Source of the DNA: Coffea arabica
Lineage: Eukaryota; Streptophyta; Magnoliopsida; Gentianales; Rubiaceae
NCBI RefSeq assembly: GCF_036785885.1
Contig: NC_092317.1
Span: forward strand, 7,318,501-7,382,500
DNA: 64,000 nucleotides
Reading direction: 5' to 3'
Shown: positions 23,593 to 35,289 of the stretch, in pieces
Layout of the letters: each line of letters opens with the position of its first letter
Numbering within the stretch: the stretch's first letter is position 1
Translations under genes and position numbers: made by a program
Notes under the pieces: generated by a model
Seen by the model: the letters and a program-made list of their open reading frames with translations, nothing else
The model's database searches: none
What the model was told of the DNA's origin: nothing

Positions 23593-26094
23593 TTACCAGT
23601 AATCACCACATGAACAAGAGCCATCCCTGAAATGGTGAAACCTGTTTGAATCTCTGACGGTAATTTCCCGCCCAACAATCTTTGAGATTACCTTGATTGC
23701 AGCATGACAATCCGGGCATGCTCGCAAATTCTTCATTATCAGTATTGGTGATCCCTCTGGTGTACTTATTAATGCGAAGGCTATTGCTAACCTTTCACTG
23801 TGGTATTTAAGGGATTCTATTTTGATTTCATCGGCCTCATCATGAAGTGCAACACTTGTGTCTGGTTTATAACCTTCCTCTTCCATTCGCTTCCACAATT
23901 CATTGATCTTTTCCCGAGTCCCTTTAATTTTTGGATGAATCATGTCATTTGCAGTGAACATGTGAACTTTGTGCTCAATTTCAACCCAGCTATATGCAGT
24001 CACTTTCTTTACTCCTCGTTGCCTCATAGCCTTCTTTACAGTGGCTACATTTTCCCAATCTCCTGCTTCCGCATAGATGTTGGACATTGAGACATAGGCA
24101 CCACCATCTCTAAGAATGCTTAAATTGAAGAGTTGTTCAGCAGCCCTTTCTGCGAGGTCTTTATTCTTATGGATCCTGCATGAGTTTAGAATTGATGACC
24201 ATGTGATCTCATCTGGCTCAAATGGCATGTCAGCAATAACTTTCTCTGCTTCACTAAACCTTCCTCTTCTACACAAGACGTGAACCAGAGATGCGTAGTG
24301 TTCTTTTCTTGGCACAAGATTGTAGGTTTCTGTCATGGAGTTGAAATACCTCAACGCTTCCTCAACAAGTCCATTGTGGCTGCAAGCTGTCAAGACACTG
24401 AGAAAGCTGACTGAGTTGGGTGGAAAACCGCATTGAATCATTTCCCTGAAGGACCTAAAAGTCCCTTCACCATCCCCATTCTGAGCATGAGCCGAGATCA
24501 AAGCATTCCAAGAGACTGTGTTCCTCACAGGCATCTCTTGAAATATCCGAATTGCATCTTTCATGGATCCGCATTTGGCATACATATCAAGAAGTCCACT
24601 GCCACAGAAGACATTTGACATGAACCCCAACCTAGTTATACATGTATGTAATTGTTTCCCAAGTGAAAGTGAAGCCAAATTTGCAGAGGCTCTTAACGTG
24701 CTTGCAAAAGTTGCCTGGTCACCACAAAAACTATCTCTACGCATGTCTTTGAACAGCTTAAGGGCTTCTTCATATAATCCTTTCTGAACATTAGCTGAGA
24801 TGATAGCTGTCCAAGGAACGTGGCTTCTGCAAGCCAGATTTCCAAACAAAATATTGGCATCCTGAAATCTATCACATTTCGCATACATGTCAACAAGGGC
24901 ATTGCCCACTAAAGTTTCTGAGATTGCTGTTGTAACTAAGGTCTGTGCATGAATTTGCTTTCCCATTTCCAGGTCGAGTGAATATGCTGCCACACTTAAC
25001 ATTGTTGCAAAAGGAAATTGCCTTCTATCAAACCTCGTGAACTGTAATTTTTGGAATAGATTGATTGATTCTTTGTATTGTTGATCATTTGCATACCCCG
25101 TGATAAGTATGTTGTAAGAAACACCATCCAACTCAGGCATCTCATAAAACAATTTCTCAACATCATCTGTACAATCATGCTTGGAGTAAAAATCCAGCAA
25201 TGCATTGGCAACGAAAACATCCCGAACTAAGTTGCTCTTAATGGCTAGCACATGAACTTGTTGACCAAGAGCAACACCATCCAACCCTACACTGGCACAC
25301 AAAACAGCCGCAAGGGTGAAATCTGAAGGCTTCAAGCCCAAATCCCGCATTTGGAAGAAGAGCTTTATTGCATAGTCATTCATCCCGCATTTTGTGTACC
25401 CAGTTACCATTGCATTGAAAGTCACGGAATCTCTCTCCAACATCCCACTGAACAGAAATAATGCAGAGTCAAGGCAACGACACTTGCAATAAGAATCCAC
25501 TAAACTGTTGCCAACTCTTAGTTCTGAATCAAATCCCATCTTTATTACATGTCCATGAACCTGAACCACCTCTTTCAGGGCCTCAGAATCATCAGAACAA
25601 CCTGATAACAAAGTTGTAAAAGTCACTTCATCAGGCCTCTCTGCGCCTACATTGCACATATCCGCGTAAAGGCGAAAAGCAGATTTAAACTGGTTTTTCT
25701 GCGAGTACGCCCCTATCATTATAGTCCAAGACACAGCAGTCCGATCAACCATATTATCAAATAACTGCATTGCACTGTTCAAGTTTCCTGATTTCACGTA
25801 ACCCGAAAGCATCGTGTTAATTGAGTATGTATTTTTGTTAGGCATGTGGTCGAACAATTGGCGGGCTTCGGATACTCTGCTTTTGTTAACTAGTCTTTCA
25901 AGCTGATAATTAGAGCGACATGCAGCCGGGTCGAAACCAGTTTTAATTCTCTGGGCATCTATTACGACGTCGTTAACAACAGTTTGGATTGTTGAGGCGA
26001 CTCTTGGTAAATCTAATGGAGAGGAAGAAGAAGTTGTGTGGGTTTGGAGTAATTTTCTGGCTTGATTAATACTACTGCTAAAACACACAGCCAT
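23593..26094 (-). CDS. DYW-type pentatricopeptide repeat protein, organellar
   Basis: Uninterrupted, intron-less frame of 833 residues, typical for PLS-class PPR proteins. The N-terminus is rich in Ser, Arg and Thr, as in an organelle transit peptide. PPR motifs run from about residue 75 to 630 (repeated patterns such as [46 protein letters not shown]). E and E+ parts follow, then a complete DYW deaminase domain with [11 protein letters not shown] (HxE zinc/catalytic site), CPDCH and the ending CSCGDYW. Such proteins bind one organellar transcript and convert C to U. It resembles the group annotated as At2g01510 in Arabidopsis; orthology not proven. The ATG chosen is the first one after upstream non-coding DNA. 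Confidence 0.94.
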   Translation of the reverse strand: MAVCFSSSINQARKLLQTHTTSSSSPLDLPRVASTIQTVVNDVVIDAQRIKTGFDPAACRSNYQLERLVNKSRVSEARQLFDHMPNKNTYSINTMLSGYVKSGNLNSAMQLFDNMVDRTAVSWTIMIGAYSQKNQFKSAFRLYADMCNVGAERPDEVTFTTLLSGCSDDSEALKEVVQVHGHVIKMGFDSELRVGNSLVDSYCKCRCLDSALFLFSGMLERDSVTFNAMVTGYTKCGMNDYAIKLFFQMRDLGLKPSDFTLAAVLCASVGLDGVALGQQVHVLAIKSNLVRDVFVANALLDFYSKHDCTDDVEKLFYEMPELDGVSYNILITGYANDQQYKESINLFQKLQFTRFDRRQFPFATMLSVAAYSLDLEMGKQIHAQTLVTTAISETLVGNALVDMYAKCDRFQDANILFGNLACRSHVPWTAIISANVQKGLYEEALKLFKDMRRDSFCGDQATFASTLRASANLASLSLGKQLHTCITRLGFMSNVFCGSGLLDMYAKCGSMKDAIRIFQEMPVRNTVSWNALISAHAQNGDGEGTFRSFREMIQCGFPPNSVSFLSVLTACSHNGLVEEALRYFNSMTETYNLVPRKEHYASLVHVLCRRGRFSEAEKVIADMPFEPDEITWSSILNSCRIHKNKDLAERAAEQLFNLSILRDGGAYVSMSNIYAEAGDWENVATVKKAMRQRGVKKVTAYSWVEIEHKVHMFTANDMIHPKIKGTREKINELWKRMEEEGYKPDTSVALHDEADEIKIESLKYHSERLAIAFALISTPEGSPILIMKNLRACPDCHAAIKVISKIVGREITVRDSNRFHHFRDGSCSCGDYW

Positions 26095-26591
26095 GGTGAA
26101 AAGAGCCGTTAGATGGTGGCGCTTTTATTCATTTTGGCGCCTTTAAAGGAAAAAGTCCTGCTGCTTTGAAAAAAGAGTAATAAGTGAATACAAAGATGAC
26201 AAGAAAGATTTTATTTTTAAAGCTGAGAACTAATTGCTAGTTAAAATCATGTTTTCTATTTTTTAAGAAAAAGATTTTTAAAAAAATTACCCTATGCTAC
26301 ATTTGACTATGTTGTTTATTGTGAGTTTGTGACCTAAAAAACTTCCATAATGATATCAAGTTGAACCTATAGTAAAGGGAAAATGGTGAACCTACATGTA
26401 TAGAAGTGAAAAACATCTTTCTTTTTTTTTTTAAAGCAAAATTTAACAGGGTTAAGAACTTATAAAATTGTGAACCACAGATTAAGGTAATTTAAGAAAG
26501 TTGTCTGAATTTAGAGAACTGTTCATGGTAATATTTTGTGTCATTAAGCACTTTAGGTTGGGGTACATGTCAAAGTTGCAAAGAAAGAGCA
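26095..26591. other. Promoter region of the PPR gene and intergenic DNA
   Basis: AT-rich, with short A and T runs; no gene or clear repeat is seen. Confidence 0.5.
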
Positions 26592-26599
26592 TATTACAT

Positions 26600-26939
26600 C
26601 AGTGGCGGAGCCAGAAAAAATTTTCAGCGGAGACAAAATTAACCCAAAAAATTTTTGCCTACTTTTTTTCTAGTTTTTTAAGTAAAACAAAAATATTCAC
26701 CAACAAATTGAAATGAAAAACCTTTTTTTAGCTTATTTTAAATGAAATTTTGTGTCCCACGTATCCTTTTAGAATATTAATTCATAAACCAACTTAGAGA
26801 ATCATGTAATTCTTTCACTTCCTTCGTAAGAAAACTCTTAGGCACTGTTGAAATTATATCAAAATTCTATGGGTACTATAGGAATTTAAGAGGGCAGTGA
26901 AGCCGTGCCTCCAGTGCCCCCACCTTAAATCGGCCGCTG
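26600..26939 (-). mobile_element. hAT-type MITE, 340 bp
   Basis: Ends CAGTGGCGGAGCCAGAA and, reversed, CAGCGGCCGATTTAAGG, a terminus style known from hAT elements. It is flanked by 8-bp target duplications TATTACAT (26592-26599) and TTTTACAT (26940-26947), differing at one base. No coding capacity. The same family, opposite strand, occurs at 60029-63188. Its right duplication ends only 11 bp from the stop codon of the transporter gene, so the element probably supplies that gene's 3' UTR. Confidence 0.85.
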
Positions 26940-26958
26940 TTTTACATAGAGGTGAGCT

Positions 26959-29058
26959 TCATTTGCTGAGCTCAGTTTCCAAGTGATTTGGAGCAGAATT
27001 GAGCTGCCCCTCTTGGTCTTGTTGCTCCAGCGTCTCATACAAAGGGGAGTTTCTGGTCTCCGGCAGCCACAAAATCATCAATCCACTGAAAATGGACAGC
27101 GCCCCGAATATAAGGAAGGCGAGAGCTGGGCTGTATCTGCCCACAGCCACCAGCAGAGGAGCAATGGAGGCCCCTAACACCATGGCTTGTCTTAGCACAG
27201 AAACAGCAAAGCTTCTCACATTTGTAGGGAAAAGTTCCAGAGTGTAAACAAACAAGACATTAAATGCAGTTGATGCAGCCATGAATTCTATTGCTTCAAG
27301 ATCAAATTCTGGCCAGCTTCCTCCTGATTTATCCAGAATTCCTTGTTTCCCACCTGAAAATAGTATGCAAAGAATGCTTGAAAGTCCAGCAATGAAAGCT
27401 AATTGCGAAAATATTAGCCGGCGCTTAGCCACGCTCAGGAGCACACCACCAATGAATACTGCTGAAATCTCCATCATTGCATTTGCTGCAACTGCAAAGT
27501 ATAAATTGAAGTTTAGGTTCTCAACATTGAGTTGAACTCCAAAATAAACAAATCCAATCCCAAAGCCTGTCATCATAACCAAAGCCATCCTTTTGGCAGC
27601 CCATTTTGTGTTCCACAGAGTCCTTTCTTGCAAGACTTCTTCCCCTTTACTAGTCTCTTGAGTAGCAACAGATGGTTCTGATATGCACAGATTGGGAGGT
27701 ATTTTTCTCCCATTGAGCCTTGCATATCTTCTTAATACATCTAGAGCTTCTTTGCTTCTTCCTCGAACGAGAAGCCATCGTGGAGATTCTGATACAAATG
27801 GTAGTAGTACAAAAATGGAGTAGACAAGGGGCAGAAATGAGATAATCTTGTATAAACTTCTCCAAGAATTCCTGCTGGGATATGCAATTAGGGGAATTGA
27901 AACAAAGCCCACCGCGAAGAAAAAGAAGCCATATTGGCCAGCTTGACCGCGCCATTTGACACCGACAACTTCTGTTGTTAGTACAAGGCTACATATGCCA
28001 ATGCCTGACCGAGAAAAGCCATTTGCAAACCGGAGGAGTGAATAAAGCCATATATTTGGCGAGAGAGAGGTGAGAAAAATGGTTATCGAAGTTAGGAGGC
28101 ATGAGATGAGCACAGCTCTTTTCCTTCCCAAGAATGCATCAGCTAGGTATCCATAGACAGAAGCACCTGGATTAAACATCATCAAATTTTGGATTCTGAA
28201 TAGAGACTGATATATTAAGCTACTTGAGCCAGGAATGCCTACTGCTCTGGATCTTAAGCATCAGAACAAAAAATGACGTAGCGCTGGGCTGATGCATCAT
28301 GCATCAACTTTTTTTGTACAGAAAATCACACATACGAAATTCTTGTCAAGGAATTCGAAAGGAAATGAGGAAGCAGTAAATAATCAGAGAGCAGTAAAGG
28401 TGGAAAACAGGGTATAGAGGTGCGCAAAAAAGCAAAGCATGAAAGCAAAAATTGCCAACTTTAAGTAACTTTAACGTCCATTTGGAACAGAAATGACTTA
28501 AATAGCATAAGATTGGAATATGCTGCTTATGATTCATGGCACAAGGAATAATACAACGTCATGAGCAGAGAACACAATGTACAACAGAATGAAAGTGAAT
28601 TTGGAAGATTTACCAACGAGAGATCCAAGAAAGTAGAATGAAGCTGGCATCGCAGCAAGAAATTTACGGTCACAAATCAATCCCCACTCAGCAATGGTTG
28701 AACTTGTATTACCACCCACCCATTCCCAGGTTCCAGGCTTCAATCCGCAAACTGAAGCAGCATCTCCAGAACTGATATTTGTGAGTCTACAAGATGATGA
28801 TGATGATGAGCTAATGCATCTCCATCCATCTGGCTGAGCATCAGCGAAAATAGTGACTAAAGTACTCTGGGCATCAAAAATCCATGCCAATGATACCAAG
28901 AACACGTGCAACAACTGTGAAAATCCAAATGATCCCACATATTCTTCTATCACTTGATCAACTGTTAATTCCAACTTTTCAGAACCAAGACTTTTACTCG
29001 AACAAAACCCTTTCTCTGCACTGCTTAGCTCTAAAAGTTCATTTTTCTCTTCTTCCAT
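26959..29058 (-). CDS. Organic cation/carnitine transporter (OCT) type, MFS
   Basis: Two exons on the minus strand, 29058-28614 and 28166-26959, joined in phase 1 at GSLVG/ASVYG; 550 residues. It has the MFS sugar/organic-cation layout: a cytoplasmic N-terminus, a first membrane segment (LLHVFLVSLAWIFDAQ), a large loop between segments 1 and 2 with several Cys (GWRC, SCRL, SVCGL), then the loop 2-3 motif YGYLADAFLGRKRA and the signature SESPRWLLVRGR before the central cytoplasmic loop. Six further segments end with LFPTNVRSFAV and LPETRNSPLYETLEQ. Plant OCT proteins sit in plasma membrane or tonoplast and move carnitine, polyamines or similar cations; the substrate here is unknown. NDC1 lies two genes away, as I recall for OCT1 and NDC1 in Arabidopsis. 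Confidence 0.9.
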
Positions 29059-31099
29059 CTTGCTAACAAATTAACGACGAATGACACCAGCCCACCTCGG
29101 ATTGTCGATTGCTGGTTTTAGCAGAAACATAAGAGTTGCTACTTATGCTACTGCTGAAGCTTAGGCCATCGGCAATGGAATTAAACTGCCATTGGATTTC
29201 AACCTATCACAGACCTTATCATCACAGGGACTGACTCTCAAACTACTTTTTGTGTCTTCTTACCAAGAATTGTCCCCTTACTAATGTTTTATAGCCCCTT
29301 ATCTTTGATTGCAGGGAACTATTAGGAGAATTCCAAGAAGTGAAGGTGCAACACATGCTGCGTGAGAGCAACGTATCCGCAGATGCTTCGGCAAAAGAGG
29401 GTGCACGACATATGTCTGATCTAGTGTTTTATGACTCGATCCCTCCTTAATTGAAGGAGCCAGCCCCCAGAAAAATCGTATCCAATTCTAGTTCCACCCC
29501 GTAAAAAGAATGACTTCACCAAAATCTTTTCTTGTGCAAATTTTTTATTTTTCTGTGAGTAGATTTTTCGAATTTATATGAAGAAGATGATTGATTGCGT
29601 GCAAAATTGTCACGTCACACAAGTGAAGGTGGTGGATTACCACACAATGCCTTTTTACTTAGTGAAGTGTTATTTGACGTGTTAAGCAACTAGTGAAAAA
29701 AAAAGGAGGCAAAAGCTAACTCTTTGATTCATTGATTTGCTCAAGGTGGTAATCTGAGCAAGACAATAAAGATTTTCTCCACAATTTACATCAGTCAGTG
29801 AAAAGATGCCGATTGATTTCAATGAATTGCTTCAAGAATGTTGGTATGCACAAAATCACATACCTTATTGCCAAACTTGCTATTACTATTTAACTTTATG
29901 CGTCTTTTGTTACAAAAAACAAAAGGGAAAAAAAACCCCTTATTGCCACACTTTTTTATGAGCACCAAATAAGCCTGAACCTTTTTTCAATTTATTTTCT
30001 CTACCTAAATAAATTTTAAATCCTAAGGACTAAAGCTAAAAACTGCAAATTTTTTGAGGTCATAACAAAAATTTGGGCAAATTACACTTTACCCCCTTGT
30101 GGTTTAGTGTTTGTTTATAAAACTCCTATATAGTTTTAAAAGCTATATATAATCCTTTCATAGTTTGAATTAAAGTGTGAAAGTAACGGAATTTGTAATT
30201 TATAACGGTATCAACTAAAATGTCAAAAATACACATATGTAAAGTTGAAAATTATTTATTAACCACAGGGAGGGTTATGTATATATATTGAAAAACGTGT
30301 TTATGATGCAAGCAAATTAATTTTTTTTGGCAAATGATGTGATATCCAAACAAATTCAATGTTATCAATTGGAGTACGATGCAAAGTGAGAGTAGGGTAT
30401 AAATTTAAGGGGCACAAAATGAAATTAGTATTTTTGGCAAATAAAGAAGCACGAACTTATGAAGCTTATTGGTATTTCCAGAAAAATAAAAATCTTCTAA
30501 TTGTCGTCGGACAAGAAACAATTACCGCCCTCGTTCCTCCGTCCGGTAGCTTTTACTTTTCCTCTTACGCTCACTACTACACTACCACGACCTTTCCTTC
30601 TCTTAGTTAGCATTGACGGGTCCTCTGTTCTCTGTAACCAGTATTGAAGGTAACTTGTCCTAGTTAATTTGATCGTAACTCTACGTTATATACTAGAATA
30701 ATTGATAAATGTTCTGTCTTGAGCTTTTGTGGATGGTTATGTGGGGCTATTCTTGATGCATACTAAGTATTTGAATAAATGCTGCAGCTAACTAGTATGA
30801 TTTGCTTGTATTGCTGTCGTCGGATTACTCTTTTTTGTTAAAAATGCTTCATTTCTTGGCTTGCTGCATGCCTCCCTCAAGTCCCATTACCTCCACCATC
30901 CTGCAACATATTGATAAAAACTGACGCAGCTACTTTCACTTTCTTCAGTTTCTTTTCTTTACATATTATAAACCAGTCAAAATTTTAGCGGTTGCACTGT
31001 TAATTCTCATAGGATTAATGAATATAGACAAATCATTTGACAGAGGCTGTTTTTGGATGAAGGACGAGGGTCTAGCGCTGTTCTTTTGGTATCGGATGA
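29059..31099. other. Intergenic between divergent OCT and pseudouridine synthase genes
   Basis: No gene is seen. It should hold both promoters. A MULE-like repeat lies at 30070-30285. A short open frame at 30359-30610 shows no recognisable family and is not called. Confidence 0.5.
30070..30285. repeat. Small inverted-end repeat (Mutator-like MITE candidate)
   Basis: Left end ACTTTACCCCCTTGTGGTTT and right end, reversed, TAACCCTCCCTGTGGTTAA form imperfect inverted repeats about 200 bp apart. This CCCCTTGTGGTTT end is common in plant genomes and also appears inside the palindrome at 60448-63147 (near 61540 and 62050). No target duplication was found. Confidence 0.45.
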
Positions 31100-34000
31100 A
31101 TGTGGTGGAATAAGGTTGTGAAACTTAGTGGTTATAGTGTCCGGCATTACTCGAGGTCCAAAAAGGTCCAGCCTCCACGGGTGATACGAGTAACGAACAA
31201 TGTAGCCCATCTGGGCCGCCCAAGAAAGGGACCAAAACCTCGCCAGCTCCTATCTCTGCCCCCATTTCCGGGTCACCCTTTGCCTGGAAGGAACTCGTCC
31301 ACTGGTCACGTCACTGCCATTAGCTGGCTCAAGTATTATTTTGATGACATACCTGGCGATGTCGTTCAATCTCACTTCAACAAGGGCCTTGTCAGTATAA
31401 CGCTCTCATGTTCACTTTTTCCTTTTTTTTTATTATTATTGTTTAATTTTCCCCTCTTGTTCACCTTTTTCATTTGTCACTTGATACCTTTACTTTAAAT
31501 TGTTCTCTTGCAGGTGCAGATGGAAAGCCTTGATTCCAGTATGTCCTCGAAGAGTCAGGGAATGCAAACAAAATCGACGAGGAAGGTACTGCTGTTCATA
31601 TGATCTACTCACCTGTCAGCCTTAACTCATACATTTAGAGGCAGAAAATTCAAGCCATTCATGCTCTCCAGCTTTCTTTTTTGTTTCCTCAGCTTATTGC
31701 TATTTTTCATTAATTTTCTCTAAGTTTTCAGTTTAGTTTGAGTGTCATCTCATTGTATAATGATTCATAGATTAATCACAATGAGGCCATGGAGCCGGGG
31801 GCAAGAGTGTCTGTACCTGTTTCTGTTGCTGAAGCTAAGATTTCCAAGAGGTTTGACATCATACCAAGTGGGACTCTATACCCAAATGCAGATGAGATAG
31901 AGTATTTGCAAAGACTTGTAAAATACAAGGCATATTCATCTATTCATCTACTGATGTATTTGTCTATTTCTATTTGAGTTAAGTGCATGGATTAGATATT
32001 TGTTGATTATAGTGTATGAAAATAAATGCAACTACGTTTTTTGATGGTTGAATTCCTTTGAACCCAGTGACCATGAAGAAAATTTAAAATCAAGGGCTTT
32101 ATGGATCCCGTCTTGTGCATTACCCTGCATGCTTTTGATTTTGTTCTGCATTGGTGGAATATTGGCGCTATGGTTTGAAAACTCTAGATCTTTTGTGCAT
32201 TCTAAATAACTGGCTGAACTAATATCTGCCGGAAAATATGCCAGGACTCTGCTATACTTGTGCTGAATAAGCCTCCTAAGCTGCCAGTGAAGGTTAGGAT
32301 CTCCTATGCTCTTTGCGGTGTTAAAGTGCTGTCCTTGATTCATTTCCTATTCTTCCTATTCTAATATACATGGTTTGGCAATAGGGTAACCTGCCAATTC
32401 ACAACAGCATGGATGCGTTGGCTGCCGCTGCATTGTCATATGATTATGATGAAGGCCCTAAATTGGTAGGTTAAATGTTGGCTGATTGCTGTGAGTTCTC
32501 TTGACCAACTTGACAATTCCTTATATGTCTTATTAAGTCTTTTGTTTTTGCAAATGATGGTGGTTCAAAAGTTAAATCATGACAAGTGACAAAAATCATT
32601 AATGTTACACATGCTTGCTTGTTAGCCTTCCAAGCTCTTGATAGGTCATCTACTTGAAATGATGGATTTATTCATCACGAACGGTATAACTGTTATTGCT
32701 AGAATATGCCTTTATAGGGTCTAGTAAATAAATTCAAGTTGGTATTACCTTGGTCTTCAGGATGATGAATCTTTAAATTAAAACCTATTGCTCAATATTA
32801 TCAAATAGCAATCTTTCTTTCATTTTCAGAAGGAAAAGCTTTTTCATTTGCATGTTTAGGTGCATCGTCTTGACAGAGAAAGCAGCGGCCTCCTCCTGAT
32901 GGGCAGAACAAAGGAAAGCATTTCCTATCTCCATTTATTGTTCAGTGACATAAATAAGGCCAAATCCTTGTCTAAGGTAGTCTAAGAGCTACTTGTTATG
33001 GCTTGATAGATGTTAAATCATTCCTTATCTTTGCTTCTAGCTTTCTGTACCTATTTTTTGCAAATTTCTCCCCCATGTATTCAAGGGGTTGCACTGTTAC
33101 TCATGAAAGCGTGCTTCTTGAGTCGCATAGGGTCTCATGAACTGGTTTTACTATTCTTGCATCTTGATACATTAAACATTCGACCTTTAGGGTTGGGGTG
33201 ATGCTTGTGAGTCAACATATCAACGGTATTGGGCACTAGTCATAGGTTCCCCTAAAGAGAAGGAAGGTCTAATTCATGCACCTATTACAAAGGTTCTCTC
33301 TCTCTCTCTCTCTCTCTCTCAAGTCTCAATTATCTTCTACAGAATATCTGTGTATTAGACAAACTTGGTGATGCTTTTGCTTTCTTTCTTCACTGCAGGT
33401 AATGCTTGATGATGGGAAGACTGAAAGGGTTATAGTGGCGAATCGTTCAGGCCTTGAAGCTTTCCAAGAGGCCATAACTGAATATAGGGTGCTTGGTCCT
33501 ATGATTAATGGATGCTCATGGATTGAATTACGTCCACATACAAGCCGGAAGCATCAGGTATTATTCCCCGTTGCTTCTTTCTTTAGTTAAAGCCTACAAC
33601 CTTTATTGCTTATTCAGAAATGAGATTTGTTAGATTGATGGAAATAATTCAGTTCCCTATCCTAGGGTCAGAGTTAAGACTTGTTTAATTGTGTTTCAAA
33701 AGTAAGGATCACTCTTTGCCCGCTGATCTCAACTGTATGCTTCTACCTGACAATGAGAGTTCAGATAATGATAACATGAACTATTTTACTTCTTCAGACA
33801 ACTGTAAAAATGTGCTTCTCATTTTTTTTTCTCATTGAGTTTTGTACGTTTGATTAGATCTTGTGAGTTATCTCATCTTTGGTCCAATCCTTTTAATTGT
33901 TAATAGCACTTACAGAAAAAAAGGTAGATGTATGATTAGCTTTTTGAAGAAACGGATATTGATGGGAAAGATGAAGCTTTGGCAGTAATTCCATAAATAG

Positions 34001-34780
34001 ACAAGTTGGATAAAGGCCACTAATTGATGTTCCCGTGGAGTAGCATCGTCCTTAAGTGCTCTGATATTCCAACTTCTGCATGCAAACATTTTATGGCTCT
34101 CTATTCCCTGAGCAGCTTTGCCTTCGTCTAACACCTTATTGTACACATGAATACCTAATTTGGAAACTTAAACAATCCAATCTTGCCTCTGGATGCCTCT
34201 TCTGGACCATTAAAGAAAGTACTTGCAAGTGCTGTTATATTGCAGATGCTTACACGTAATATCATTAGCTTGACCTATAATTGCTAAAGGCCCTACAGTC
34301 TGAATGGTTTGCCTCTGCAATGTTATTATTTCAACGTACCTCTGTGGAAAGCTTACTGTGGGAATTGTACATTATCTGACTTTGTTCTTCTTTCTTCAGC
34401 TTCGTGTGCACTGTGCTGAAGCTCTTGGTACTCCAATTGTGGGTGACTATAAATATGGCTGGTTTGTTCATCACAAATGGAAGCAAATGCCTAGAGTAGA
34501 TTTTGAGCCAAACAGTGGGGAACCCTATAGATTGCGAAGGCCAGAAGGTTTGCATGTTCAGAAAGGGAGTGTCTTGTCTAAGGTTCCCCTACTTCATCTG
34601 CATTGTCGAGAGATGGTACTTCCAAACATTGAAAAGTTTCTTGAAATCCATACAAGTAAAGGCAGTAATTACCAGTCAAAACTCAAGTACAGCTCAAAAC
34701 CAGATGTCCTTCGTTTTGTCGCACCGATGCCATCTCACATGAAAATTAGTTGGAATCTCATGTCATCTTATTTGATATGA
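31100..34780 (+). CDS. RluA-family RNA pseudouridine synthase, mitochondrial type (PUS3/4-like)
   Basis: Nine exons: 31100-31390, 31514-31585, 31771-31929, 32245-32292, 32385-32465, 32860-32976, 33191-33292, 33399-33557 and 34400-34780; every exon is a multiple of three, all introns phase 0, giving 469 residues. The N-terminus is basic (SVRHYSRSKK), as in a mitochondrial presequence. The catalytic motif HRLDRESSG has the essential Asp near residue 222; KPPKLPVKG (ILVLNKPP strand) and the later RPHTSRKHQLRVHCAEALG block, followed by GDYKYG, are also RluA family hallmarks. It converts uridine to pseudouridine in RNA; the target is unknown. Intron 3 needs either a GC donor (AAG/GCATAT) to keep the conserved KYK, or a GT donor nine bases earlier. 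Intron 7 starts with a (TC)n run. Confidence 0.92.
33295..33320 (+). repeat. (TC)n microsatellite directly after a splice donor
   Basis: About 13 TC units begin two bases after the donor of intron 7 of the pseudouridine synthase gene. Confidence 0.9.
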
Positions 34781-35289
34781 TAATGACAAAACTTGCCTTC
34801 ACTCTAAACTAGTAAATCTATGGGAGCCTGCTTATTTGCATGTTGTTCCTTCCTTTGTTTTGTGTTCTTTTCCAATTTGTGAAAGCATGTGATGGTGTTC
34901 CTGAGGAGTTTGTTTCAAGCAGACTGTCAGAGCCATGGGGAAATGTTATGAAAGAACAGCACATTTCTAGTTCAAAGAGTTTCTGATATGAGCGCATGAT
35001 ACCTTAGGTTGATGAAGCATATTGGCCTCCTTTTTAATCTTGTACATGAAAAGAATATCCCGTTTTATCAAAAGAACGTGTTTGCACCATGTAGATGTAG
35101 TTTTCTAAATTACACCTACTTCCAAAATGACTTCATGACTTTGTATACGTGTACTTTAGTTTAATTTTGCCAAACCGTCATTTGCTTCTTCAAATTCTCA
35201 ATATGACCGTGGCAAATTCACAGCGCCGCAACCTTACTAACTTTTTATTAACTTCTATTAAAAGTTAGCGTAATTCAAGGAATATAAAA
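34781..35289. other. Convergent intergenic region
   Basis: 3' flank of the pseudouridine synthase gene up to the receptor kinase pseudogene. No gene is seen. Confidence 0.5.

Noticed and set aside
30359-30610. 83-codon plus-strand frame upstream of the pseudouridine synthase
   Set aside because: No family and no conserved neighbours; could be a 5' UTR frame at most.
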